This document shows, in pieces, positions 1 through 7,984 of a DNA stretch of 64,000 nt. The stretch's first letter is position 1. Every line of letters starts with the position of its first letter. The notes under the pieces were generated by a model. The model did no database searches. It was not told the DNA's origin and worked only from the letters and a program-made list of their open reading frames with translations. Position numbers and translations under genes: made by a program. The DNA is from JABFXX01 sp036489755 (GTDB taxonomy: Bacteria; Myxococcota_A; Polyangia; Haliangiales; Haliangiaceae): NCBI GenBank assembly GCA_036489755.1, contig DASXFD010000071.1, positions 17,059 through 81,058 on the forward strand, in the 5' to 3' direction.

Positions 1-1946
1 GCAGAGGACAGCGAGAAGTCAAGCAGCAGTAGATGGCTCTGCTTCTTGGACTGGCTCGTGAAGCCGACGTTCGTCGGCTTGATGTCGCGGTGAGTGACCG
101 CAGCTTCTTCGAGATACTGCACCGCCGATAGCAGGTCATCGCCGTAGCGACGCGCAAACTCCAACGGGAGCGTGCCTTGTTCGCGCAGGACGTCGCCGAG
201 GCTCTTTTCACCCGCGAACTCGAGCAGCAGGCACGGTAGTCCGCCGAGCGTGACCACGTCGCGTAGCGCGACGATGTGCTCGTGCCGCAGCTCGCGGAGC
301 GTTTTCGCCTCGGCGAGTAGCCGCTCGCCGCAGCCTGCGTCGTGCGGGACCTTGAGTGCGAAGTCGCGGCCCTCGCGGCGGACATGCAGCACCAACGCCG
401 TACCGCCGGCCCCCAAGCGCCGCTCGACGCGAAGCTGACCGGGAAGCGTGTCACCCTTCTGCGCGTTGCGCGGATCGATGCTCGCGTTGGGATCCGGACT
501 CGGGCGCGTGAGGGCGTCGAGAACCCAACCCGAAAACCAGTCAGCGATCTCATCTGCGCGAGCATGTCGGTTCGGTTGCGTAGCGGCGGCAATGGCCTCG
601 TCGAGAACGGCGAGATCGCTACGTACTGACGACGGACGCAAGCCGCCTTCCCCATCCACGGTGCCTTTGATGCGCTCCTCGCGCTCAGCAACGGTCGCCG
701 CGGGGTGCTGCCCGGTAAGCACGAGCCACGCGAGGCACCCCACCGAGAACACGTCGCTGTCGTAGGACGCCTTTTCCGGGTCGGCGAGTACCTCGGGCGC
801 TTGATAGAGGCGATCGACCACCTGCGCGAGTTCGTGAAAATGGCGAGTGCCGATGCTGGAGTGTTCGATCCATGCGGCGGTCTGGAAACGATGGAGGCGT
901 AGCTGAATGCGCCCATCAGTCGCGCGACGCACGAGCACCGACGCAGGGGAAAGGTTGCGGTGCAGGACACCGGAGCGGTGGCAGTGCGCAACGGCCTCGA
1001 CGATTTGCTGGAGGATACCGAGCCGCTCGTCGAAGGTGAGGTTGGGTCCTTGCCGAATGAAGGCGTGAAGCGGTAGCGAATCCTCGAACGCCTCGAACAA
1101 GACCGCCGGGCCGAGCGGTGCGTCGTCGACGAATGAGCGGTAGGCCAGGATGCCGGGGTGCTGTCCGATTTGTGCGAGCGTCTGTGCTTCACGGCGAGCC
1201 GCGCGCTGGAGCTGTGCGCGGCGCTCAACCGAGGTCGCGGCCGGAACGAGATAGCTGCGAACCCGCGCCTGATCGCGATCCACGGCGGCGTTCTTCGCGA
1301 GGTGCTCTTGATAGCCATCCCCGTCGTCGAGCAGCTCTGCGAGCTGGTAGCCGCCGACCACGCGTGCTGTCGTGCTCGGACGAAGGCCGATGCGGTGTGC
1401 GGCCTGGAGGATCTCCCTCATCATGGGGCGGTTGACGACGCGTCGCGCGTCGCGGCCATCGAGCCCGTTGATGAGCCGACTGCCGACGTCGCCCGGAAGC
1501 AGGAGCCACGGTGGGCGACCACCGTCGAACTGAACGTCGGTGACGTTCGACAGGAACACGGCCGCGTGGACGTACGGGCGATCGCCGCGCAGCTCGCGCT
1601 CGAGCCGGTTCGCGAGCACCTTCGCCTTGAGGTTCGTCGTCTGGTACGGGCACTCGATGGTGCGACGATGCCCTGCTTCGGTAAATGTCCAGTCAACGAT
1701 GTCGCCGGTGAGCACGCCCGGGTGGCTCTTGATCTCGGTGAGGAAGAGGCCCTGGCGCGAGAGAAACAACAGGTCCAGCTCGTACAGGCGACCGGATGAC
1801 GGGTCATACAGCTCGTGCAGCTCCCACGCTTGAAGCGGATCGGTATCCGTCATCGAGGCGTGCTGGTAGACGAGGTCGAGCGCCTGGCGCTCCCACGGGT
1901 AAGGCGTCGGTCGCCCGCGATGAATGCGTGATTCGGGAAGCGCCAC
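1..1946 (-). CDS. pglW: BREX type 2-like serine/threonine kinase PglW, C-terminus cut by window edge
   Basis: I translated this frame by hand; it is open to the left edge, so about 648 residues are visible. Residues 15-130 form a NERD domain (PD-(D/E)XK fold) with an Asp near 58 and an E-I-K triplet at 71-73. A kinase-like domain follows in which HRD is HRN (about 329) and no DFG is seen, so it is probably a pseudokinase. A second kinase domain starts near 501: Gly-rich loop 511-518, Lys about 532, alpha-C Glu about 546, HRDIKPTN at 619 and DFS in place of DFG just before the edge. This NERD-pseudokinase-kinase order is that of PglW in BREX-2 (phage growth limitation). The GTG at 1944-1946 is chosen because NERD similarity begins upstream of the first ATG (1853); it lies one base after the preceding stop, so the two genes are probably co-transcribed. 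Other NERD-kinase defence systems remain possible until the flanking genes are seen. Confidence 0.82.
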   Translation of the reverse strand, partial: MALPESRIHRGRPTPYPWERQALDLVYQHASMTDTDPLQAWELHELYDPSSGRLYELDLLFLSRQGLFLTEIKSHPGVLTGDIVDWTFTEAGHRRTIECPYQTTNLKAKVLANRLERELRGDRPYVHAAVFLSNVTDVQFDGGRPPWLLLPGDVGSRLINGLDGRDARRVVNRPMMREILQAAHRIGLRPSTTARVVGGYQLAELLDDGDGYQEHLAKNAAVDRDQARVRSYLVPAATSVERRAQLQRAARREAQTLAQIGQHPGILAYRSFVDDAPLGPAVLFEAFEDSLPLHAFIRQGPNLTFDERLGILQQIVEAVAHCHRSGVLHRNLSPASVLVRRATDGRIQLRLHRFQTAAWIEHSSIGTRHFHELAQVVDRLYQAPEVLADPEKASYDSDVFSVGCLAWLVLTGQHPAATVAEREERIKGTVDGEGGLRPSSVRSDLAVLDEAIAAATQPNRHARADEIADWFSGWVLDALTRPSPDPNASIDPRNAQKGDTLPGQLRVERRLGAGGTALVLHVRREGRDFALKVPHDAGCGERLLAEAKTLRELRHEHIVALRDVVTLGGLPCLLLEFAGEKSLGDVLREQGTLPLEFARRYGDDLLSAVQYLEEAAVTHRDIKPTNVGFTSQSKKQSHLLLLDFSLSS

Positions 1947-1947
1947 G

Positions 1948-2700
1948 CTACTTCCCCAGCCCACGCGCGAGCTCGGCTGCGCTCGGCTCGGCGTCGGGCG
2001 AGATCACGGACGCATCAATGTGGGTAAAGCCCGCCGCGCGAAGCGTGTTCGTTGCGTCGCCCGCCGGCCGAAGCAGCACAGTCCGCCCACGCGCGCCGAG
2101 CAGCACCGCGGCGAGTCCTGCGAGTTGGCGCCATGCAGCGTTTTCCGCGATGACAGCCACCTGATCGGTCCACGAGAGTGCGGCGTTGTCGGCGAATGCC
2201 TTGGCGACCGCGGCGATCGCAGCACCGCCCGCAACGACCAGCTTGGTCGCGGGGGTGATCGATGGAAGCGGGACCGATGTCGCCTTGACACCAAGCGTGT
2301 ACGCGACGTGGTCGAGCGTTGTCGGTGCACTCGGTTCGGCAAGGAGCCGCTTCGCGGTGGCGTCGTCGATGCCGGGCCACTCGGGACCGAACGGCTCGTC
2401 GTCCGCGAGACCGGCAAAGCCAACGCAGTCAGCCGGCGAGAACGCTGCCCCCCATGTCCCGGCGGCATCGCGAAGCAAGATGTCGATCCTATCGGCCAGC
2501 CCCAGAGCGCCGGCGAACTGCGCCCAACGAGCGTCGGCATCGGCGCCGAAGCGACGTGGCGTCCGCTCGCGGGCATCGAGAGCGCGAAGACCGATGACGG
2601 CAGTGTCGTAGAAGGCTGCTGGCTCCAGCGATCCAGGCGGGCTGGGCCGTTCGACGTACCCATCGTCAGCCTTCTCTACTTTCGCGCGCTTCGTTGCCAT
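1948..2700 (-). CDS. hypothetical protein preceding the PglW-like kinase
   Basis: 250 residues with a basic N-terminus. I do not recognise the family. The C-terminal half is rich in Ala/Gly/Val, with alternating hydrophobic strands (a KLVVAGGAA stretch near 150 and a GRTVLLRPAG stretch near 205) that suggest a small alpha/beta, possibly Rossmann-like, fold. There is no signal peptide or membrane helix. Its TAG stop is one base upstream of the GTG of the PglW-like kinase, so the two are almost certainly one transcript. That placement makes it a candidate accessory or regulatory subunit of the defence locus, but this is inference from position only. Confidence 0.7.
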   Translation of the reverse strand: MATKRAKVEKADDGYVERPSPPGSLEPAAFYDTAVIGLRALDARERTPRRFGADADARWAQFAGALGLADRIDILLRDAAGTWGAAFSPADCVGFAGLADDEPFGPEWPGIDDATAKRLLAEPSAPTTLDHVAYTLGVKATSVPLPSITPATKLVVAGGAAIAAVAKAFADNAALSWTDQVAVIAENAAWRQLAGLAAVLLGARGRTVLLRPAGDATNTLRAAGFTHIDASVISPDAEPSAAELARGLGK

Positions 2701-2857
2701 CCAGCGTTCTCCGGTACTGCTTCAAGCCCATCCTCGCGAGCGCGTATGACGGACGCCGAAGCCTGGATCCACGGTGCCACCCAGATCGGCACGCAGCGTA
2801 CCAGACTCGGTCAGCATCGGCGGCTGGCAACACCGATCGACAATGTGAAGGGCCCCC

Positions 2858-2877
2858 TGACCGCGACTTCGCGGTCA
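2858..2877 (-). terminator. perfect 8-bp hairpin at the 3' end of the 188-residue gene
   Basis: TGACCGCG - ACTT - CGCGGTCA forms a perfect 8-bp stem with a 4-base loop. It overlaps the TGA stop of the minus-strand gene that ends at 2875. No U-tract follows on the minus strand (a run of G and C does), so it is a stem-loop that could stabilise or end the transcript rather than a classical intrinsic terminator. Confidence 0.35.
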
Positions 2878-3441
2878 AGGCATCGCACACCAGCCTCGCC
2901 GTGATCGATCCCAGACTCGCACGCCGGTCTTCTTGTAACGCTCCCAACCGTCGACGCGCGCCTTGCCCAACGAGGTGTGTTCCTCGTCTGTAACGACGCA
3001 CGCGACGGCAGTCGCGAGAACCGTTCGTAAGGCACTTCGACCGTTGGGCGCCGCCGTCCGCAGATGGCCCATCAACTTGTTCACTTCGATTACGTGCTCG
3101 TGTCGCAAGCCTTCGACGACAGCCTTCTGATTGAGCCGCTTGAGCGAGCACGCCTGCCGGAACTTCTTCTCCACTTCTTCGGACAGGTAGCGCTGCCAAA
3201 AATATTTCGAGGCGTCGGTATGGACGGGCACGGTGACACCCCAAACCGCCTCGTGCAGCAGCCGGTCGAGATAGCCATTCGCACCTCCAACCATCCGAGC
3301 GCTCGGTACCGCTTGGAACGCCGCGAGAAGCACATCGGTCCAGAAATCAACCCTCTGCTCGCGCCCCACATCGGGCTCGTAAACGTCCGGATCAAACGAG
3401 TAAGCCACGCACTCATCATACCCACCATGCATCGACTTCAT
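2875..3441 (-). CDS. hypothetical protein, accessory region
   Basis: 188 residues from the ATG at 3439-3441; a second ATG at 3430-3432 is as good. The frame stays open upstream, but that extension is Ser/Arg-rich and runs opposite the HTH gene, so I exclude it. The N-terminus is acidic (a DPDVYEPDVG stretch near 16); the rest is mixed helical with a long charged middle and many Lys, Glu and Arg. No motif I can name. It lies between the HTH/integrase pair and the BREX-like genes on the same strand, with gaps of 118 and 174 bases on its two sides. Function unknown. Confidence 0.6.
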   Translation of the reverse strand: MKSMHGGYDECVAYSFDPDVYEPDVGREQRVDFWTDVLLAAFQAVPSARMVGGANGYLDRLLHEAVWGVTVPVHTDASKYFWQRYLSEEVEKKFRQACSLKRLNQKAVVEGLRHEHVIEVNKLMGHLRTAAPNGRSALRTVLATAVACVVTDEEHTSLGKARVDGWERYKKTGVRVWDRSRRGWCAMP

Positions 3442-3559
3442 CGTTACTACAGACGTTCGCGTGCCCTCTGCATCTGCCGAACGGCGACGGGAACAACTCC
3501 CATTCAGAGAAAGCGAAAGAGTGAATGGTGCACGCGGAGGTGGAATGCGAGCAAGTAGG

Positions 3560-4699
3560 TTATCGGTCTTGCCGGAGCTCGCGCTCGATCCGTCTAGCGT
3601 ACCAATCCGCCCATTGGAGCCATTCAGGCAGCTCTTGATCTTGGTGCGAGCGAAGCTCGTCGACGATCTGGCGAAGGTCGCGAGCCTCTCTCCACCGAAA
3701 GAGCGCATCTCGTACGACGGCGATGCGATGCGCTTCCGCTTCGGCATGCTCGCGCTCCTCCCGATTTCGCTGCGACTCGACCTCGTACGTTTCGCGCCAC
3801 GAGCGATCGGCTTGATGCCTCTGCTTCTTCGCGTCCGCGACGACAAAGAGCTGCTTCACGAAGTCGTTGAGGCGCGCTTCGAGCGGCTTGTGCCCGTCGG
3901 TCCATGACAACCGTACGCCGACCTCGGGTTCTTTGATTGTGAGCATGGGCGTGCCGCTCGGGATCAGCGTCATCCGAGGTCGGTTCCAGTGCATCCAAAG
4001 CTCGCGCTCGTGGCCCTTGAGCCCGCGAGGCGGTCTCACGTTCGACGAAGGGTGGTACTGGCGAAGCCGTTCGACAAACCCGAAGCGGATCCATTCGCCG
4101 CTTACCAGCACGCGTGTGACGTTCGATCGCCCGTCGCGATTAGGGGCGTCGTCAGGCAATACGTCGGTCACCTCCACCGGCAAGCGACGTTCTTCGAGTG
4201 CGAGGATCAACGCGTTCATCATCCGGCTCACCCGCGGAAGGAGCGACGGCGAGACCGCGATATCGAGGCAGCGCTTGTCGCGGCACGACGTCAAGCCATT
4301 GTGGAGCTTCTCGCGCGCGAGCAATGACAACGCGGATGAGACCAGCGAGTGCGGTTGAACAAGCCGATCGGGTACGACGATCGGCGGCCCCATAGCTGCG
4401 CGGCCATCGATGAGCGCGTCCGCGATGCGCACACGATCCGGCCGACGTCCCTTGCGCGTCACGGTCAGCTCGGAGTCGGCATCGGGGCACAGCGGCGGCA
4501 ACGACGGCGTGGGGGCGATCTTGCCGACGGCGCGTTTCGCCCAATAGCCGCGTGTCGGCGTCGGAACGTTCAGCTTTTCGCAGACCTTGCCGAGTGCGTT
4601 GCTGGAGACGCCATACCGCTTCGCGACATCGGTCGCGGGTTCGCTCCAGACTTCGGCGTAGAGTTGCTCACGCCGATAGGTAACGTTGTGTGCCGGCAT
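3560..4699 (-). CDS. HTH-containing protein downstream of the integrase, function unknown
   Basis: 379 residues. The first 60 residues look like a helix-turn-helix of a type often seen in uncharacterised proteins: a YRREQLYAEVW segment, then VAKRYGVSSNALGKVCEKL, then a short Pro/Gly/Trp turn (TRGYWAK). The middle is mixed alpha/beta; the last 110 residues are strongly charged and probably coiled coil (long runs of Arg, Glu and Gln). No catalytic motif is evident. The start is 8 bases after the integrase stop, so integrase and this protein are probably one transcript. A role in controlling excision or in the integrated element is plausible but not shown. Confidence 0.75.
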   Translation of the reverse strand: MPAHNVTYRREQLYAEVWSEPATDVAKRYGVSSNALGKVCEKLNVPTPTRGYWAKRAVGKIAPTPSLPPLCPDADSELTVTRKGRRPDRVRIADALIDGRAAMGPPIVVPDRLVQPHSLVSSALSLLAREKLHNGLTSCRDKRCLDIAVSPSLLPRVSRMMNALILALEERRLPVEVTDVLPDDAPNRDGRSNVTRVLVSGEWIRFGFVERLRQYHPSSNVRPPRGLKGHERELWMHWNRPRMTLIPSGTPMLTIKEPEVGVRLSWTDGHKPLEARLNDFVKQLFVVADAKKQRHQADRSWRETYEVESQRNREEREHAEAEAHRIAVVRDALFRWREARDLRQIVDELRSHQDQELPEWLQWADWYARRIERELRQDR

Positions 4700-4706
4700 G
4701 AGCGCA

Positions 4707-5687
4707 CTAGCTCCGCCCCAGTGGCGGCGTGGGACGCGACGGGGTCTCGATCGTCGCGGTGACGCGCGCGAGGACCTCGCGACGCGCCTCCAACGTAGGC
4801 GCGTTGTAGCGCATCGTCATGTCGGTCGTGACGTGCCCCATGATCAGTCTGATCGTCTCTGCCGGCGCGACCTGTAGTGCGAGCGTGTTCAGCGTTCGAC
4901 GAAGGCCGTGGGGCGTGAGCCGCTTACCAAGGCCGACGATCGAGGCGACGCGAAGGATTGGCTTCCGCAACACGCCGCTCGGGTGTGGCTTCCCTGTCGC
5001 CGACGGGAACACCCACTCCATTTCGGGGACGCGTGTCTTCACGCGCTGGGCGTGCTCCTGAAGGATCGTCGCCAGCTCTGGAACCAGCGGGATCGACCGG
5101 GTCGACCCTAACGTCTTCGGCGTGCCGATCATCCCTCCGACCACGTTGCGGCGAACGAGGATCTTCCCGACGTCGAAATCGATATCCTTCCACTGGAGCC
5201 CGGATGCTTCTCCGAAGCGCATGCCCGTCATCGCCATCGCGGCGAATAACGGATACCAGGCCGGCTCGTGTGCTCTCATCGCGACCAGCATCCGGCCGAG
5301 CTCGCTTGCCGACAGCGCGTTCGGCTCCTCGTCCGAGTAGCGATCAATCGGGCGAGTCGTCACGCGATCGCACGCCCAGTGCACGAGGCGAAGGTCGGCT
5401 TTCGCGTCCCTCGTCATGACGCGCAGCACGCGCAGGTAGCGGTTGCAGGTCGACGAACTAAGGTGCTTTGGTAGCGATGCAAACCAATCGGAAACCTCTC
5501 CCGGCGAGAGACCGGCCATGTGGACATGGCCAAGCGCATTGCAGATCTCCCTGAGCGCGTCGACATAGCAACGCCGAGTGCTCGGCTTCAAGGTCGGCGT
5601 CTTGCGCGCGAACCAGCGCCACGCGTATTCGGCGACCGTGATTTGTGCGTTGTACCTACTCGACGTTCTTGTTTGCTTTGCTTGCAT
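4707..5687 (-). CDS. tyrosine recombinase / phage-type integrase
   Basis: 326 residues from the ATG at 5685-5687; the longer open frame to 6008 overlaps the next gene and looks non-coding. It has an N-terminal SAM-like core-binding domain (about 15-110) and a C-terminal catalytic domain with the expected residues: Arg157 in TGMRFGE, Lys191, His260-x-x-Arg263 in TPHGLRRT, His285 in IMGH and the nucleophile Tyr294 in MRYNA. It should catalyse site-specific integration and excision. A tRNA-Ala gene lies about 5.8 kb away with its 3' end facing this region, which is the usual attachment target for such enzymes, so this is the best candidate for the mobilising enzyme of the island. It is not directly next to the tRNA, which suggests later insertions or another boundary. 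Confidence 0.93.
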   Translation of the reverse strand: MQAKQTRTSSRYNAQITVAEYAWRWFARKTPTLKPSTRRCYVDALREICNALGHVHMAGLSPGEVSDWFASLPKHLSSSTCNRYLRVLRVMTRDAKADLRLVHWACDRVTTRPIDRYSDEEPNALSASELGRMLVAMRAHEPAWYPLFAAMAMTGMRFGEASGLQWKDIDFDVGKILVRRNVVGGMIGTPKTLGSTRSIPLVPELATILQEHAQRVKTRVPEMEWVFPSATGKPHPSGVLRKPILRVASIVGLGKRLTPHGLRRTLNTLALQVAPAETIRLIMGHVTTDMTMRYNAPTLEARREVLARVTATIETPSRPTPPLGRS

Positions 5688-5758
5688 GCGCCGTACGTAA
5701 CCCGTCAGCCTGAGATCGTCGTACGCAGCGCTGGCGCGCCGTCTGTACGAGACCCGGA

Positions 5759-6310
5759 TCACGCAAAGGTTGCCCAGAACAGCGCTTCGCAGAACGTTGG
5801 CACCGGAGGGTCGAAACCGAGGAACGCCGCTGCCCGCGGCGCGGACTCTTGGATTGCGTGCGCGATCGCAGCCGGACGAAATGGCCCCAGTGACCGCGCC
5901 GACGCTCCCCACGGCGCACGAACCCGGTCTCCATCCGGCGTGAGCGCGTACATCGAAGTTCCGTCGCCCCAGAACGCTACCGAACGAAGGAACCGCCAAC
6001 AGAACCAAGCGACGAGGTCGCGTCGCACGCTACCCGTCGCGAACATCCACGGCTCCACTCGCGTACGACCTGCGTCCGTGCGGTAGTGCGCCATCATCGT
6101 CTGCAAGCGAATTGGATCGCATGCGCCGTCCGTTCGAGCGAGACCGTTGACGATGTGTGCGTGCTGGTCTGCCATCTCATCGAACGACATGTCGTCGCGC
6201 GAGTAGCTGAACAGACACCATGACTGTCCGCGAGGCACGGAGGCGTACGCTCCGCGGAGCGCGCGGTCGTGGAGCCGCGGCCACGTAATGTCGGAGGAGC
6301 CGCTCGTCAC
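5759..6310 (-). CDS. hypothetical protein, third gene of the SWIM operon
   Basis: 183 residues starting at GTG 6308-6310, whose last bases form a GTGA junction with the stop of the preceding gene; this decides the start. The protein is rich in Trp, Phe and Arg, with an SWCLFSYSRDD segment near 30 and a WFCWRFLRSVAFWG segment near 110 that could be a buried helix. I recognise no family. Being third in a chain of two GTGA overlaps, it should be made in a fixed ratio to the SWIM protein and the 348-residue protein, and perhaps acts in one complex with them. Confidence 0.7.
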   Translation of the reverse strand: MTSGSSDITWPRLHDRALRGAYASVPRGQSWCLFSYSRDDMSFDEMADQHAHIVNGLARTDGACDPIRLQTMMAHYRTDAGRTRVEPWMFATGSVRRDLVAWFCWRFLRSVAFWGDGTSMYALTPDGDRVRAPWGASARSLGPFRPAAIAHAIQESAPRAAAFLGFDPPVPTFCEALFWATFA

Positions 6311-7353
6311 CGCTTCGCTCCGCCACACGTCAACATTGCGACGGATTCGTTGTCGTTCGCCGCGAGCGGACGAAGCGCGCTTCGTCGCGCCTCGGGCCAG
6401 AGCACACTGTAGCCGCGACCCGCGGAGCTGATGTGGAAAGCGATCGGCGAGCCGAGTGCCCGCTTGACCGCGTTGTATTGGCGCGTTGCTGTCTGGCTGC
6501 GGAACATCTCTAGCGTGTTCCACGCTGTTCCGATGCGAGGATCGGTTGCGGTCACGAGCGGCAGCGTCGCGCTACCGAGGTGCGGAGCCTCGACGTCCGT
6601 CACGAGCCGCTCGAACTTGGAGACGAACCTCGAGATCTCCTCCAGGTCGAACAGAAGGCGATTGTTGGCACCGCGCAAGCGCGCCCCGTTGGGCGCCTGC
6701 TTGCAGACTAGGCGAGGCGCTCGATCGTTCTTCGGCTTCACCGCGTGCAGAGTGACCCAGGTGTTGGTGGTGCCGAATAGGCGCGCGACTGCAACGCTAT
6801 CGATCTCGTCCGCGACCTTGTACAGCTCGGCCAGCTGCTCGTGAACGGTCGCGCCGTCATGAGAGCTTCTCGCGGTGCCGGCGCGCATGTCGCGAAGTAG
6901 CGGATCGAAGGCGAAGCGTAGCGGCGGCTCCGCGTCGAAGCGGCCTCCCTGCGGCACCAGAATCTCGAGTGTGATGCGCCGCTGGAGCGAGAACCGTGAC
7001 GCATAGTGGCGGATCATGTTCACGACGTGCGGCGACACGAAATCGACGACCCACACGAGCGCCGCCACGTTTTCGCTCGCCGGGTCCAGCGCATAGGCGA
7101 AATCTCGGAACGCGTGGCGGGCAGCCAGCTCGAAGCAAAGCTCGATGATCGCGCAACGGCCGTCAGCGAGCGTGACGAAGAAGTCCGGCGCGCCGTAGTA
7201 GCGGGGCCGGAATTCAACAATCTCTGCGTCGCCGGCATCGAGACCAGCGGCCTGCAAGATCGCGCGGCGACACTGCCGGTCATTGCGGACGAAGCTCTGA
7301 AACAGGTGCTCACTCCCCTCGAATTTCTCGTCGAGAACGCGCTGCCTTTTCAC
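6307..7353 (-). CDS. unknown protein with PD-(D/E)XK-like core, second gene of the SWIM operon
   Basis: 348 residues from GTG 7351-7353, which overlaps the SWIM gene's TGA as GTGA. Near the N-terminus, residues 50-80 carry Y-G-A-P-D (Asp57), a short hairpin, then A-I-I-E-L-C-F-E (Glu71, Cys73, Glu75). This has the spacing of a restriction-endonuclease-like core in which the usual Lys is Cys, so it is either a diverged nuclease or a non-catalytic relative. The rest has a strand-rich segment (LEILVPQGG near 155) and a basic C-terminal third. No other domain recognised. Downstream it couples to the 183-residue gene by a second GTGA. Confidence 0.72.
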   Translation of the reverse strand: MKRQRVLDEKFEGSEHLFQSFVRNDRQCRRAILQAAGLDAGDAEIVEFRPRYYGAPDFFVTLADGRCAIIELCFELAARHAFRDFAYALDPASENVAALVWVVDFVSPHVVNMIRHYASRFSLQRRITLEILVPQGGRFDAEPPLRFAFDPLLRDMRAGTARSSHDGATVHEQLAELYKVADEIDSVAVARLFGTTNTWVTLHAVKPKNDRAPRLVCKQAPNGARLRGANNRLLFDLEEISRFVSKFERLVTDVEAPHLGSATLPLVTATDPRIGTAWNTLEMFRSQTATRQYNAVKRALGSPIAFHISSAGRGYSVLWPEARRSALRPLAANDNESVAMLTCGGAKR

Positions 7354-7673
7354 GACGCACCGCCTTGCGCCGCGACAGATGCCGCTGCGCCGTCGGAATC
7401 TTCGACGGGCGGCGGCGCCAGACGCGTTCCGTCGATGAGGGTCACGGCGTTGCTGATGTACTGCACGGCCCAGAGGTGCTTGCATTTGTTCCCAGGCTCA
7501 CCATCAAGGCACGTGCAGCTCATGCGCAGCTGATCGACGGCGTAAGCCTTGCCGGCGTGCGTCGCACTCGGAACGATCCAGCTATGTTCGCTCACGCGCA
7601 GAAAGCGGTCGTGTGCGTCCCTCGCGAGTTCGCGCCCGCGCTCTTGGCGCGCCGGCGTCATTTGATTTGTCAT
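7350..7673 (-). CDS. SWIM-type zinc-finger protein
   Basis: 107 residues. Residues 53-66 show CTC-x8-CKH, the C-x-C-x(n)-C-x-H signature of a SWIM zinc finger, which usually binds DNA or mediates protein contacts in proteins linked to chromatin, transposons or recombination. The N-terminus is basic and the C-terminus is Ala-rich and likely flexible. It is the first gene of a three-gene operon joined by GTGA overlaps, and it is divergent from a ribbon-helix-helix protein gene, with an AT-rich promoter region between them. A second in-frame ATG four codons later cannot be excluded as the start. Confidence 0.85.
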   Translation of the reverse strand: MTNQMTPARQERGRELARDAHDRFLRVSEHSWIVPSATHAGKAYAVDQLRMSCTCLDGEPGNKCKHLWAVQYISNAVTLIDGTRLAPPPVEDSDGAAASVAAQGGAS

Positions 7674-7753
7674 ACTGCGAATGTATACACATTATCACTA
7701 CCGTCAAGATCATTTTTGACAGGTACAGCTGTTGTCTATACAAACGTCGCGAC
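7674..7753. promoter_or_regulatory. divergent AT-rich promoter region between SWIM operon and RHH gene
   Basis: This 80-base stretch is strikingly AT-rich for the window. Plus strand: TTGACA at 7716-7721 and TATACA at 7737-7742 (15-base spacer, short), just 11 bases before the RHH start codon. Minus strand: TTGACG (7707-7702) with TACATT (7685-7680) at a 16-base spacing. The minus-strand -10 area contains the perfect palindrome TGTATACA at 7682-7689, a plausible operator half for the adjacent RHH protein. Box assignments are by eye. Confidence 0.5.
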
Positions 7754-7936
7754 ATGGCCCCGAAAAAACGGAAGAAAGACCGCAAGGCGCTGAGCATCCA
7801 GATCCGCGTCACCGCTGAGCAGAAGAAGTCCCTGAACGAAGCGGCCAAGACCGCCGGGGCCGGTCTCTCGACGTGGTTGCTCATCACAGGTCTCGCGGCG
7901 GCAGCCGAACTGAAGGCGCGCGAAACCAAGGCTTGA
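7754..7936 (+). CDS. small ribbon-helix-helix-like protein
   Basis: 60 residues from ATG 7754. A Lys-rich start is followed by a strand LSIQIRVT (14-21), then helix EQKKSLNEAAKTAG and a second helix: the pattern of an RHH/CopG DNA-binding protein or antitoxin. The codons upstream in the same frame are in the AT-rich promoter and are not used. There is no Shine-Dalgarno sequence, and the promoter -10 element is 11 bases away, so the mRNA may be leaderless or nearly so. It probably represses itself and the divergent SWIM operon. No toxin gene is coupled to it on the same strand. Confidence 0.7.
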   Translation: MAPKKRKKDRKALSIQIRVTAEQKKSLNEAAKTAGAGLSTWLLITGLAAAAELKARETKA

Positions 7937-7984
7937 TGGGCCACATTGTCCGCCCTGTGAAAGACATGCTCGATCGAGGGGTGA

